Shown here: one piece after another, positions 7,461-16,512 of the stretch
How the letters are laid out: each line of letters opens with the position of its first letter
Position numbering within the stretch: the stretch's first letter is position 1
Source of the DNA: Methanomassiliicoccales archaeon
Lineage (GTDB): Archaea; Thermoplasmatota; Thermoplasmata; Methanomassiliicoccales; UBA472
Assembly: GCA_026394375.1 (NCBI GenBank)
Contig: JAPKYJ010000028.1
Span: forward strand, 1-34,785
Length of the DNA: 34,785 nucleotides
Direction: 5' to 3'
Made by a program: the position numbers and the translations under genes
The notes under the pieces: generated by a model
Databases searched by the model: none
The model's input: only the letters and a program-made list of their open reading frames with translations
Told to the model about the DNA's origin: nothing

Positions 7461-8623
7461 TCCACCTCCTCTTTGGCATGTAGGTCGAGCTGAAGCTGCG
7501 CTCGCTCCTCTGGAAGACTGGCGACCTTCTCCGTCAAACAGAACTCGCCCTTGATGATCTCCTTCTTAAGCGTCTCGGCGATGAGCTTCGCCTTCTGGTA
7601 GGATGAGATGGAGGAGGTCCTAACTCCTTTTCCGTTGATATCGATGTGCCCGGAACGGAGCTCGGCGTAGCTGACCTGTCGGATGGCCTTCTTGTTCCTG
7701 GACTGGACCGAATAGTCCAGCACGGGCGCGAATATCTGATCGTCCCGAATGCACACTCCCTTCATCACCTCCTCATCGAGGATGGGGATGGGCACGCCGA
7801 TGCCGACGCCCAACGAGACCCCGTACTTGTGGAACGTCAGGGCTCTCACGAACTCGCTGGACATCTGCTTCAGATCGCCTATGACCGCCAGGGTGCGCGA
7901 CGAACCGGTAGGGACCCCATGGCTCATCTCCGCATTCGTCTTGAACTGCGTGCCTTCCCAGGCGACATAGCCCTGGGCACCGCCCAGGAAGATCCTGGTG
8001 CCGATGCCGATGGTGCGCAGCTTGGGGTCGTTCAGGAGCGGAGAGAGCTGGCCTGCCGACGAGTAGGTGGCGTTGCCGTAGCGGGGCAGCAACTTGCCCA
8101 TGTAGGTGTACAGCGTCCTCTCGGAGGAGTTGGTCGCCACGCCATAGTTCTGGTAGGCGTTGCGGGGATTGTACATGTAAGCTTGGTTGATGGTCTTGAG
8201 CGAGATCCAGGTATCGATCTCCCGCCGAGGATAGCAGTCCGTGCCATAGGACGAGGCGCGCAGATGCACGCCCTTCCCGGCGATGAGGTCCTCGATCACG
8301 TGGGCGCCGCCATAATCGATGCTGCCATCCTCTCTTGGCTCCGAGGCGCCGAGGTAGGCGTCCACCGCCGCCAGTCCTCCGTACGCGGGAACGCCATTCA
8401 GCCAGACCTTGATCATCTTCATTGGCGGTTCGGAATGTCCGAAATTGAGGAAAGCTCCCGAGGAACACATGGCTCCGAAGGTCCCGGTCGTGACCACGTC
8501 CACCTCTTTCGTGGCCTTCTCCACGCCCTCGCGCTCGACGACCTCGATGATCTCCTCCGCCGTCAGGACCACCGCGTCGCCCTTCCTGATCTTATCGTTT
8601 ATCTCCTCATAGCTGCGCTTCAT
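7457..8623 (-). CDS. DUF39/HcyBio protein, probable L-aspartate semialdehyde sulfurtransferase
   Basis: The 388-residue protein is a DUF39 (HcyBio) member of the MA1821 type. In methanogens this type converts aspartate semialdehyde to homocysteine with sulfur carried on a cysteine persulfide. Two conserved cysteines are in place: C53 in GAMCSSGA and C130 in GTDCYP, the positions expected for the family's relay cysteines. The stretch GIGTRIFLGGAQGYVAWEGTQ (about 201-221) and GVPIPILDEE (about 277) are typical. The ATG has GAGGTG five bases upstream. No C-terminal CBS domains are fused; the partner NIL-ferredoxin is encoded next, with a four-base overlap. The asd gene that makes its substrate lies 61 bases upstream. 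Confidence 0.93.
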   Translation of the reverse strand: MKRSYEEINDKIRKGDAVVLTAEEIIEVVEREGVEKATKEVDVVTTGTFGAMCSSGAFLNFGHSEPPMKMIKVWLNGVPAYGGLAAVDAYLGASEPREDGSIDYGGAHVIEDLIAGKGVHLRASSYGTDCYPRREIDTWISLKTINQAYMYNPRNAYQNYGVATNSSERTLYTYMGKLLPRYGNATYSSAGQLSPLLNDPKLRTIGIGTRIFLGGAQGYVAWEGTQFKTNAEMSHGVPTGSSRTLAVIGDLKQMSSEFVRALTFHKYGVSLGVGIGVPIPILDEEVMKGVCIRDDQIFAPVLDYSVQSRNKKAIRQVSYAELRSGHIDINGKGVRTSSISSYQKAKLIAETLKKEIIKGEFCLTEKVASLPEERAQLQLDLHAKEEVE

Positions 8624-8684
8624 GTGTTCACCTCAGGGTTTCCAGATGACATGGATTCGTGATGGTCAAAGGTCATCCTTCAAC

Positions 8685-9740
8685 TCACTTCAGTATCCCT
8701 TTGGCGTAGGCGAGCTCGGCATTGAGCACCGAGCCGCCAGCTCCGCCCCGGATGGTGTTGTGGGAGATAAGGAACAGCTTGAGGTATTTATCCTTCTTTC
8801 GCACCCTTCCCACGGTGACGGCCATACCTTTGGCCCTGGATGGTTCGCCGGCGTTCACATCCCAGTGGGGCTGCGGCCGGTCCGGCTCATCTCGCACGAT
8901 GATAGGTTCCCTGGGAGCGGTCGGTAGTTTGAGCTTCTGCGGTTCCGCGCGGAACTGGCGCATGACATTGATCGCTTCTTCTGGAACGCAATCCTTCTTC
9001 GTGCGGACGACCACCGACTCCAGATGGCCGTCGATGACCGGTACCCTAACGCAGGAAGCGAGCATATCGAAGTCGGCGTTGCGCACCTTTCCGCCTCTCA
9101 GGGTGCCGAGCATCTTGAGGATCTCTTCCTCCATCTTCTCCTCCTCGTTCTTGATGTATGGCACCACGTTCCCCAAGATGTCCAGCGACGGCACCCCCGG
9201 GTATCCTGCACCGGAGACCGCCTGGTAGGTGGAGACGACCACCTGCTCCAGACCGAACGCGTCCTGCAACGCTTTTAGCGGAGGAGCGAGGCCGGTGGTG
9301 GAGCAGTTGGCATTGGTGACGATGAAGCCGCCCTTGGCGAAGGTGCTCTGCTTCTTGATCAGGTCCAGATGCTCCGGGTTGACCTCGGGTATCAGCAATG
9401 GAACATCATCGCGCATGCGATGCGAGGCGGCGTTCGAGAACACCGCCACCCCCGCCTCCGCCAGCGAGGATTCGTAGTCCTTGGCGATGTCCGAAGGCAG
9501 TCCTGAGAACGCCAGGCGGCAGTTCTTGGCGATCTTCCTCACGTCGATCTGCTCCACCTTGCGTTCCATGGTGGCCGAGGAGAACTGGAAATCTTTGAGC
9601 TTGTTGACCTCGCGCAGCCTCCTGCCCTCCGATCGTTCCGAGGCGTAGAGCCCCTCGATCTCGAAGTAGGGGTGCCCTTCCAACAGCTGCACGAACCTCT
9701 GGCCGATCATTCCAGTGGCGCCCAGCACGGCTACCTGCAT
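8685..9740 (-). CDS. asd: Aspartate-semialdehyde dehydrogenase Asd
   Basis: Asd reduces aspartyl phosphate to aspartate semialdehyde with NAD(P)H, feeding threonine, methionine, lysine and, in archaea of this type, aromatic amino acids. Counting from this ATG the protein has 351 residues. It shows the Rossmann motif VAVLGATGMIGQRFV at the N-terminus, the active-site cysteine in TNANCSTTG (about C146) and the substrate-binding GGKVRN/ HLESV region near 235-260. It is the archaeal/fungal type. The frame also has a TTG at 9749 directly after the tyrA stop, but MQVAVLGATG fits the family better. It sits between the aromatic pathway and the homocysteine genes, both of which draw on its product. 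Confidence 0.95.
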   Translation of the reverse strand: MQVAVLGATGMIGQRFVQLLEGHPYFEIEGLYASERSEGRRLREVNKLKDFQFSSATMERKVEQIDVRKIAKNCRLAFSGLPSDIAKDYESSLAEAGVAVFSNAASHRMRDDVPLLIPEVNPEHLDLIKKQSTFAKGGFIVTNANCSTTGLAPPLKALQDAFGLEQVVVSTYQAVSGAGYPGVPSLDILGNVVPYIKNEEEKMEEEILKMLGTLRGGKVRNADFDMLASCVRVPVIDGHLESVVVRTKKDCVPEEAINVMRQFRAEPQKLKLPTAPREPIIVRDEPDRPQPHWDVNAGEPSRAKGMAVTVGRVRKKDKYLKLFLISHNTIRGGAGGSVLNAELAYAKGILK

Positions 9741-9749
9741 GCGCTTCAA

Positions 9750-10835
9750 TCACTCGCCTCCGAAGTACTGTCGTCCTTGCTCCATCACTTTCACGAAGTG
9801 CTCGCTCTCTTGCTCCGTGGCCGCTTGGCGCACCTCTTCCACAGATTGCACCAGCAGATCGAGCACCTCCTGAGTGTGCGGGTTGACATGCTGTATCTCA
9901 TAGTAAAGCTCCGGGTTCTCCGAGGCCACCGCCTTGGCGGTGCATTCCTGCTTGGAGAATGTGGTGGACGAGAGCGCGCTCAGCTCCCGGTAGGAGCGCC
10001 CGCTCTTGGCCAGGGCAGCGAAGAAGGCGATGTTGATGGCGTGGCTCAGTCCCAGCACATAGGCCATGATGGCATCGTGCTCCTCCACCTTGATCTCTCG
10101 CAGATTCGCTCCCGTGCTTTCGAAAAGCGCCTTGGTCTCTTTGAGCCCGGCCTTCGACCCGCAGTCGCAGAAGACGATGTTCTTCTCCAGGAGCATGTGG
10201 GTATCGGGACCGAACATGGGATGCACGCTGCACACCTTGACCCCCTTCTGCGCCGCCTTCTTGAGCAGCGGCAGCAGGGGGGCTTTGATGGAAGTGACGT
10301 CGAACACCACTCCCTTGGGCTTCAGGGATAGCACCCGCTCCAGCATATCTGGCGTTCGACCGATGGGCGTGGCGATGACGATCACGTCCGCTCCGCTCAC
10401 GGCCCGTCGCAGATCGTTCTCGAATGGAAAACGGGTACTGGAGGCTATGTCGTGCACCATCACCTTGTGCCCCCGTTCGGCAAAGAACTTGCATAGCCAG
10501 TTGCCCATCTTCCCCGAGCCGCCGATGACGGTGATTCTTTTGGCCTCTGGAGCTTTTGGGATGCGCATCTGCGCGTCCACCGATTCGTGAATGAGGAGCA
10601 TGGCGATCCTCTTGGCCGCGCCCTCGCTGATCTCCGCTTCCTTGGCCCGGGAGACGAAGCGGGCGATGACCTGGTCTTCCACTCGGACGTTCCTGATGGG
10701 CATGGACCTGCCCACTTTGAACTGCCCCATCTGTTTGGCCAAATGCATCCTCTGGCCAATGAGGTCCAGGATATGGTTGTCCACCTCTTCGATGCGCCAC
10801 CGGATGGCGTCCACGTTATCGGGCAATGAAACCAC
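9750..10835 (-). CDS. tyrA: Chorismate mutase-prephenate dehydrogenase fusion TyrA
   Basis: The 361-residue protein has an AroQ-type chorismate mutase domain (about 1-90, RIEEVDNHILDLIGQRM). A NAD(P)-dependent prephenate dehydrogenase follows (about 98-361, Rossmann ITVIGGSGKMGNW with SVHPMFGP near residue 200). Together they convert chorismate to 4-hydroxyphenylpyruvate on the way to tyrosine; the mutase product can also feed phenylalanine. The start is a GTG at 10835 that overlaps the 3' end of aroC by 20 bases; a TTG nine bases further in is the alternative. No ACT domain is fused, so feedback control is not obvious from the protein itself. Confidence 0.94.
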   Translation of the reverse strand: MVSLPDNVDAIRWRIEEVDNHILDLIGQRMHLAKQMGQFKVGRSMPIRNVRVEDQVIARFVSRAKEAEISEGAAKRIAMLLIHESVDAQMRIPKAPEAKRITVIGGSGKMGNWLCKFFAERGHKVMVHDIASSTRFPFENDLRRAVSGADVIVIATPIGRTPDMLERVLSLKPKGVVFDVTSIKAPLLPLLKKAAQKGVKVCSVHPMFGPDTHMLLEKNIVFCDCGSKAGLKETKALFESTGANLREIKVEEHDAIMAYVLGLSHAINIAFFAALAKSGRSYRELSALSSTTFSKQECTAKAVASENPELYYEIQHVNPHTQEVLDLLVQSVEEVRQAATEQESEHFVKVMEQGRQYFGGE

Positions 10836-11895
10836 CTCTCATGCACAGGTCTGCGATCACCAGCGCCGAGGCCGCCTCCACCACCACCACCGCCCGGGGC
10901 ACGATGCATGGGTCGTGCCTGCCTTCGATGCGCAGGGTGGCGTTCTCCATCTTGGAGAGGTCGACGCTCTTCTGCTCTTGGGATATCGAGGCCGTGGGTT
11001 TAAAGGCCACCTTGAAGTCCAGGGGCATGCCGTTGGACATTCCTCCCAGGACTCCTCCTGCGTTATTGGTGGTCGTAACCACCTTTCCCTCCGATACCTG
11101 GAAGGGGTCGTTGTGCTGGGAACCTCTCATCCCGGCCGCTCGGAAGCCGGCCCCGAACTCGACGCCCTTGACCGCGGGGATGGCGAAGAGCATCTTGGCC
11201 AGCTCCCCATCCAAAGCATCGAAGAAAGGCTCCCCCACTCCCACTGGAAGTCCGATGCATAGGCATCGCACCACTCCGCCCACGCTATCGTTCTCCGCCT
11301 TGGCCTTGAGGATCTCCTTCTCCATGAGCGTGGCCATCTTGGATGATGCCGCTCGGACCGAGAACTTGCGTGGGTTCTGCTGGACCTCGGGGAACGGATG
11401 CTCGTCTGGATCCACCACGCTCCCGATCGCCTGCGAATAGGCCGCCAGCTTGATCCCCTTCGTATCCAGCAGTGCCTTGGCGATGGCGCCGGCGGCCACG
11501 ATGGGCGCGGTCATCCGGCCGGAGAACTGCCCCCCGCCACGGATGTCGTGGGCCTCGCCATATTTGATCTGAGCGGGATAGTCCGCATGCCCGGGACGGG
11601 GCACGGTGCGGAACCTCTCATATTTGGAGGAATCCGTGTCCAGATTCGCTATGAAGAGCTGGATCGGTCCGCTGGTGGTGAGGTCGTTGACGATGCCAGA
11701 CTGGACCTGGACCCGGTCCTCTTCCGTTCGAGCCGTCCCGATGCCCTTGCTTGGCCGGCGGAGGTCCATCTCCTTCTGGATCATCTCTTGAGAGATCATC
11801 AGACCGGCCGGGCAACCGTCCAGAACACAGCCCACGCCTGGACCGTGGCTTGATCCGGAGAGGGTGAGCTTGAGCGCGGTACCGATGCTGTTCAC
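10816..11895 (-). CDS. aroC: Chorismate synthase AroC
   Basis: AroC eliminates phosphate from EPSP to give chorismate, using reduced FMN. The 359-residue protein carries SGSSHGPGVGCVLDG near residue 13 (where many bacteria have GESHG), RRPSKGIGTARTEEDRV (about 46-62) and RPGHADYPAQIKYG (about 99-112). It also has RGGGQFSGRMTA (about 119-130) and RHDPCIVPRA near the end. These cover the FMN and substrate sites. The N-terminus overlaps aroA by four bases. The SGSSHG variant is a difference from the bacterial consensus but the catalytic histidine equivalent is kept. Confidence 0.95.
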   Translation of the reverse strand: MNSIGTALKLTLSGSSHGPGVGCVLDGCPAGLMISQEMIQKEMDLRRPSKGIGTARTEEDRVQVQSGIVNDLTTSGPIQLFIANLDTDSSKYERFRTVPRPGHADYPAQIKYGEAHDIRGGGQFSGRMTAPIVAAGAIAKALLDTKGIKLAAYSQAIGSVVDPDEHPFPEVQQNPRKFSVRAASSKMATLMEKEILKAKAENDSVGGVVRCLCIGLPVGVGEPFFDALDGELAKMLFAIPAVKGVEFGAGFRAAGMRGSQHNDPFQVSEGKVVTTTNNAGGVLGGMSNGMPLDFKVAFKPTASISQEQKSVDLSKMENATLRIEGRHDPCIVPRAVVVVEAASALVIADLCMRGGFIAR

Positions 11896-13160
11896 GGTAG
11901 CATCTCCATCTTGGCTCCCAGGGCGAGCATGTCCTCCAGGAACCGGGGATAGGATATGTTATAGCACAAACCATGGCTGATGACGGTCGGGCCCTGGGCC
12001 ACCAGACCGGCCACCGCCGCGGCCATGAGTATTCGGTGATCGTCGAGCGAATCGACCTCTCCGCCCTTTAGAACGGTAGGTCCCTTGATGATGCAGCCAT
12101 CGCTCTTCTCCTGCACCTCTGCCCCCATGACCTTGAGGAAGTCGGTGGTGGAGCGGATGCGGTCGCTCTCCTTCAGTCGGACATGCTCGGCATTCTTGAT
12201 GACCGTCGTGCCTTTGGCTTGAGAGCCAAGCACCGCCACGATAGGGAAGAGGTCCGGGGCGTTCGCCAGGTCCACATCCGTCCCCTTCAGCATCCCGGGC
12301 AGGGCGCGCACGCTGGACGAGCCGCGCATCACCTGGCATCCGAAATCCTCCAGGATGTCCATTATGGCCATGTCTCCCTGGCGATCCTGGGGGTCCAGTC
12401 CGCTGACGACCACGCCGTCGCTCAGGGCCCCGGCCACCAACGGGAAAGCGGCCGATGAGTAGTCGCCTGGAACCTTGTAGGTGCGCGGTTCATATCGCTG
12501 CTTGCCAGGCACGTGGAAGCCTTCATCGGTCATTTCCACCTCCGCCCCGAACTCGCGCATCATGCCCATGGTTATCTCCACGTAAGGCCGCGATTTCAGC
12601 GGCGTGGTAAGGATGACCTCCGTATCCACTTCCTTCAACGGCGAACTGAGAAGCAGGGAGGAGATGAACTGCGAGCTCACGTCTCCCTTGATGTGGGTGA
12701 TCGTCCCCCGGTTCGGACCTCTAACAACGAGTGGTGCCAGTCCGTTTCCCCGGGTGGAGAAGCTCTCCACGCCCATCTCCTTCAATGCCTCAATGAGAGG
12801 CTGCATTGGCCTTCTTCGAACGGAGGCATCCCCGGTCAGGACCGTATGGCAAGAGAGAAGGGAAGCGATCCCGGCCATGAGGCGGATGGTGGTGCCGGAG
12901 TTGTCGGCGTTCACCACGTCCTCCGGGCAGCTCAGCCGTCCTCCGTCCACGACCACCATGTCGCCGTTGACGGTGGTGCGCGCGCCGAACATCTGCACGG
13001 CGCGATAGGTAGCAAGAGTATCGCCGCTCAGCAGAACGTTCCTTAGCGTGGAACGGCCGTCGGCCAGCAACCCGAGCGCCAAGGCGCGGTGCGAGTAGCT
13101 CTTAGATGGTGATGCTTGGACCGTGCCGGTGATGGTGGAAGGCGTGACCTTGAGTCTCAT
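11892..13160 (-). CDS. aroA: 3-phosphoshikimate 1-carboxyvinyltransferase (EPSP synthase) AroA
   Basis: EPSP synthase joins phosphoenolpyruvate to shikimate 3-phosphate. The 422-residue protein has the shikimate-3-phosphate loop PSKSYSHRAL (K20, S21, R25) and NADNSGTTIRLMAG (about 84-97). It also shows DASVRRRPMQPL (about 111-122), KGDVSSQFISSLLL (about 158-171) and RLKESDRI (about 330). It is one continuous two-domain enzyme with no sign of truncation. Its start lies two bases downstream of the aroK stop and its end overlaps aroC by four bases, so it is a middle gene of the aro operon. Confidence 0.96.
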   Translation of the reverse strand: MRLKVTPSTITGTVQASPSKSYSHRALALGLLADGRSTLRNVLLSGDTLATYRAVQMFGARTTVNGDMVVVDGGRLSCPEDVVNADNSGTTIRLMAGIASLLSCHTVLTGDASVRRRPMQPLIEALKEMGVESFSTRGNGLAPLVVRGPNRGTITHIKGDVSSQFISSLLLSSPLKEVDTEVILTTPLKSRPYVEITMGMMREFGAEVEMTDEGFHVPGKQRYEPRTYKVPGDYSSAAFPLVAGALSDGVVVSGLDPQDRQGDMAIMDILEDFGCQVMRGSSSVRALPGMLKGTDVDLANAPDLFPIVAVLGSQAKGTTVIKNAEHVRLKESDRIRSTTDFLKVMGAEVQEKSDGCIIKGPTVLKGGEVDSLDDHRILMAAAVAGLVAQGPTVISHGLCYNISYPRFLEDMLALGAKMEMLP

Positions 13161-13162
13161 TC

Positions 13163-14008
13163 CTATTCCTCACCGTTGTAGATGTCCGCCAGGATGAAAT
13201 CCTTTCCCCCTAGGGCCTCGACGACCGCCTTCACTCGGCGCTCCTTGACCAGGATGGCCGTGGCCGGTCCCGTTCCAGACAGTCCTGCGGCCACCGCGCC
13301 TTGCTGCATGGCATCCACCGTCATCCTTGGGTCCAGCGAGAGTGCTGCCGAATAGGCCAGGGAGTTGATGATCATGGCCTCCGGCCACCTGCCCACCAGC
13401 ACTTTCTGGTAAGCGATGTCGATTATGGGGGACAGGAGGCGCATGCGTTCCAAGGGCAGGCCGCTCTTGCGTATCTGTGAATGTGGCACATGGATGATGA
13501 CTCGCAGGTCCTCAGGCATGGCCGTGCGCTTGACGATCTGATCGCAGTGGTTGTCCGTGACCACCAGGCCACCGAGCATGGAAGCGCAGGCATCGTCGAA
13601 AGCTCCAGTCACGGAGACCCCGGCCTCGATGGCGCACCTCGTGCCCAAGCGCACCGCCTCCACGGTATCCATCTCGACATCCAGTGCTTGCAGCGTTGCC
13701 ATGATCATGGCGTTCGCCGCGGCACTACTGCTCTTCAATCCTCGAGACACTGGTATCTCCGATGAAGTGATCACCTTGGCGCCCAGACCCCGGTTAGGAG
13801 CGTGCCGGTCCAGGACGCTTCGGATACATAGCCTGGCGAGCATGTCATCCTCGTCCTTCAGGCCGTGCAGCTCCGCCACCACCTTGCCCGAGGAGTTGAG
13901 CTCCACCGTGGCCTTGGTCTCCAGACCGATGCCGAAGGCCGCTCCCTTCCCCGTGGCGATGGCGTTGATGACCGTCGCCGCCCCGTGCGCGATCGCCACT
14001 CCCTTCAA
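13163..14008 (-). CDS. aroK: Archaeal shikimate kinase (GHMP family)
   Basis: This enzyme phosphorylates shikimate using ATP and belongs to the GHMP kinase superfamily, unrelated to bacterial AroK/AroL. The 281-residue protein opens KGVAIAHGAATVINAIATGK and has the phosphate-binding VSRGLKSSSAAANAM (about 86-100). AGLSGTGPATAILV follows near residue 240. The start is taken as TTG at 14008 because it forms a TTGA overlap with the stop of the upstream aroDE gene and has AGGAGGT eight bases ahead. The frame continues upstream for many codons but only as a shadow of aroDE. It fills the shikimate kinase step in the operon. Confidence 0.93.
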   Translation of the reverse strand: MKGVAIAHGAATVINAIATGKGAAFGIGLETKATVELNSSGKVVAELHGLKDEDDMLARLCIRSVLDRHAPNRGLGAKVITSSEIPVSRGLKSSSAAANAMIMATLQALDVEMDTVEAVRLGTRCAIEAGVSVTGAFDDACASMLGGLVVTDNHCDQIVKRTAMPEDLRVIIHVPHSQIRKSGLPLERMRLLSPIIDIAYQKVLVGRWPEAMIINSLAYSAALSLDPRMTVDAMQQGAVAAGLSGTGPATAILVKERRVKAVVEALGGKDFILADIYNGEE

Positions 14009-15468
14009 GAGAGCGACCTCCTGAGCGCCGCCATCATCACGTCCACTGGAGCTTCCTTCCCAGTCCAGAGTTCGAAGGCCTTGGCTGCCTGGTGCACCAG
14101 CATCTGCTCGCCGTTTCGGGTGTTCGCTCCTCTCTTTTCCGCCTCTTCCAAGAACTTGGTGCGAGGGGGATTGTAGATGGCGTCCACGACGAACTGTCCG
14201 GGCCGGAAGATCTCTGCGCCGATCGACAGCGCCTCTGGATATCCGGTCATCCCCAAGGGGGTGCAGTTCATCAAGATGTCGAAGTGCATTTTCGGGGCCT
14301 GGTCCAGTTCCATCGTCTGCGCCTGGAATTCCTTGGCCAGGGTCGCTGCCCGGCTCATGGTGCGATTGGTGATGTGGACGGAAGCGCCACCCTCCGACAA
14401 AGCGGCGCAACAGGCTCTGGAAGCTCCACCTGCACCCACCACCAGCGCCTTCCTTCCTTTGATTTCGACCTTGGCCAGCTCCAGGGTCTTGGCCACGCCG
14501 TAGACGTCGGTGTTGGTGCCTCTCAGCTCGTCGTTCTCGATGACGACGGTGTTCACCGCCTTGACCTTCTTGGCCACTTCATCCAATGAGTCCAGCAGAG
14601 GGATGATCGTTTCTTTGTAGGGGATTGTGACGTTGAAGCCTCGCATCTCCAGTTCCAGGGCCAGTTCGATAAGCGTCTCCAGCTCATCCAGCCTCGTCTC
14701 CAGTTTGAAGTAGCGTCCCGGTACCGACAGATGCTCGAAAGCGGCATTGTGCATGAGCGCCGAGCGCGAGTGCGAAAGCGACGCGCCCACCACTCCCACC
14801 ACCACCTTTTCGCCCATCAGGCGCTTCATCGTCATCAGGTCCAGCTGGCCCGGGGCCGCTTCCTTGCCTGGTTCTAATGCCGCGTAGGCGAGGGCACATC
14901 CCATGCGATCGGCGCAGACGCGAGTGATCTCCCCCATCGGTCCCATGCCCATGAGCGCGAACTCCCTGCCCGCGGCGGAAAAGGTCTTGCCGGCTTGCAC
15001 GAGGTTCAGCACATCACTGACGGAGCTGACCATGTAGGCCGCTTTGGCCACGTCCGCTCGCGCCACCTCCTTCACCAGCGTTTCCACCATGCTCGATGCG
15101 GACGGCGTTCGTTCCAGATCGTGGTGGGAAGCGATGATGCTCGCTCCCTCGAACGTCTCGTACGCCTTGAAGAGCAGCTCGGAATCGTCCTCCAGATCGA
15201 TGTACTTGAATCCAACCTGGATGGCCTTTCGCAGGAAGGCTGTCCGGTCAGCTTCGCTGCCGGTGTACTTCCCTCCCTGGGCCGAGGCGCGCAGGGTGGC
15301 GATCTTGGGAACGTCGATGGACGTGAACTCCGACAGCTCCGTAGGCAGCTCGTCCATCAGGTCGAAGCGCACCTCTATCAGTTCCGCTCCCTTCTCGACC
15401 GCGGACCTGGCCGCTGCGAGCGCCGACCCAAGCGTCAGCTCGTTGATGGAAACGCAGATGCGCGTCAT
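14005..15468 (-). CDS. aroDE: Bifunctional 3-dehydroquinate dehydratase-shikimate dehydrogenase (AroD-AroE fusion)
   Basis: One uninterrupted frame of 487 residues joins two successive steps. Residues about 1-210 are a type I dehydroquinate dehydratase with IEVRFDLMDE (E32), the catalytic histidine in ASHHDLERTP (H115/H116) and the Schiff-base lysine in VAKAAYMV (K142). Residues about 215-487 are shikimate dehydrogenase with VVGASLSHSRSALMHNAAF, the catalytic lysine in NVTIPYKE and the NADP-binding VVGAGGASRACCAAL. The ATG at 15468 overlaps the stop of the dehydroquinate synthase gene by four bases. In many archaea these are two genes; fusion keeps dehydroshikimate between sites. No linker repeat or frameshift is visible. 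Confidence 0.94.
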   Translation of the reverse strand: MTRICVSINELTLGSALAAARSAVEKGAELIEVRFDLMDELPTELSEFTSIDVPKIATLRASAQGGKYTGSEADRTAFLRKAIQVGFKYIDLEDDSELLFKAYETFEGASIIASHHDLERTPSASSMVETLVKEVARADVAKAAYMVSSVSDVLNLVQAGKTFSAAGREFALMGMGPMGEITRVCADRMGCALAYAALEPGKEAAPGQLDLMTMKRLMGEKVVVGVVGASLSHSRSALMHNAAFEHLSVPGRYFKLETRLDELETLIELALELEMRGFNVTIPYKETIIPLLDSLDEVAKKVKAVNTVVIENDELRGTNTDVYGVAKTLELAKVEIKGRKALVVGAGGASRACCAALSEGGASVHITNRTMSRAATLAKEFQAQTMELDQAPKMHFDILMNCTPLGMTGYPEALSIGAEIFRPGQFVVDAIYNPPRTKFLEEAEKRGANTRNGEQMLVHQAAKAFELWTGKEAPVDVMMAALRRSLS

Positions 15469-16508
15469 GTCTCGGTGATCGTCTCCGTTATCGCTCGCCC
15501 GAAGTGCCTTCCCCCTTCCTCCAGCCGGACCAAGACCTCTTGGCCCACCTTGAGGTCGGAGATGGAGACGGGACCGCTGGGCGTGCACAGCCGGATAGTC
15601 TCCGCGTTCTGCAATATGGTGCTGAACCTGCGCTCTGCGACCTGCGCCTCGAGCAGCAGCAGCGGTCGGCGCTCGGTCTTGCTTCTCCCGATGACCACCG
15701 CGCGGCTGTTGCCTTGAGCATCGGTCGCCAAGGCCTCCTCCCCGCTCCTCATCTCTGAGAGGTACTTGGTCTTGCCGTCGGGCGTGAGGACGTAGGCGTG
15801 GACCGCACCCGCGTTCACGCGGAACGGCCGGGCGGCCACATATTCGCTCTCCACGCTCTCAGAGCATACCAGGAATAGACAGGCGGACTGCGAACCGATC
15901 AGCATGCCCTCGCCCACCTTCATCAGCGAGCAGGTGTCCAAGCAGACACGGTCGCCTATGGCCAGCGGCAAGATCCTCGTCACCTTCGCCGGGACGAGAT
16001 CGATCTTGGGCAATGGTCTGGAGGCGAGCAGATGATATTCTTTGAGCTGGGATGGCGTATCCGCCTCTAGCACGAGACCGTCCACCCCCACTTCCAGAGT
16101 CTCCAGGAACAGCTTGGCCTCCTGGACGCTGGTGGCGACGGCCAGGACCTTGGTCCTGGACCGCTGCAGATCGGCGATGAGATTCTCTAGAGGAATGACC
16201 TTCCAATCCTGGGCGGAGATGACCACCGCATCCACCTTGTCTTTGAACGAAGCGGCCTTGTCCACATCCGCCGGCGAGCGGACTTCCACCCATTGCGCCA
16301 CCTTCCTCTGATCCAGGAAGAGGGAATCCCCCTTCCTCACCAGGGCGTCGTAGCGACCAAGGCGGGTCAGCTCCTTATCCTCTTCTCTGATGATGATCTC
16401 CACGTAGCCAGACTCCAGAGCGGTGGCCACGAGGTGCTTGCGCTCCTCGTAGCTTGGCAGATGGTCCGCCCTGATCCAGATGAGCTTCCCTCTCTCCTTG
16501 CCGCTCAT
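15465..16508 (-). CDS. 3-dehydroquinate synthase type II (archaeal)
   Basis: Type II DHQ synthase makes 3-dehydroquinate from 2-amino-3,7-dideoxy-D-threo-hept-6-ulosonate (ADH) by NAD-dependent oxidative deamination and cyclisation, replacing bacterial AroB. The 347-residue protein shows the diagnostic block GDRVCLDTCSLMKVGEGMLI followed by SRPFR-like ARPFRVNAGAVHAYV (about 230-285). The N-terminal segment KLIWIRAD matches the family start. The ATG at 16508 lies four bases after the stop of the ADH synthase gene; the frame open further upstream is a shadow of that gene. The pair with ADH synthase defines the archaeal entry to the shikimate pathway. Confidence 0.94.
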   Translation of the reverse strand: MSGKERGKLIWIRADHLPSYEERKHLVATALESGYVEIIIREEDKELTRLGRYDALVRKGDSLFLDQRKVAQWVEVRSPADVDKAASFKDKVDAVVISAQDWKVIPLENLIADLQRSRTKVLAVATSVQEAKLFLETLEVGVDGLVLEADTPSQLKEYHLLASRPLPKIDLVPAKVTRILPLAIGDRVCLDTCSLMKVGEGMLIGSQSACLFLVCSESVESEYVAARPFRVNAGAVHAYVLTPDGKTKYLSEMRSGEEALATDAQGNSRAVVIGRSKTERRPLLLLEAQVAERRFSTILQNAETIRLCTPSGPVSISDLKVGQEVLVRLEEGGRHFGRAITETITET

Positions 16509-16512
16509 GGCA

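Noticed and set aside
13163-14410. 415-aa version of shikimate kinase
   Set aside because: The first 134 residues overlap aroDE and are Gly/Arg-rich shadow sequence; the TTG at 14008 fits the family start and forms a TTGA overlap.
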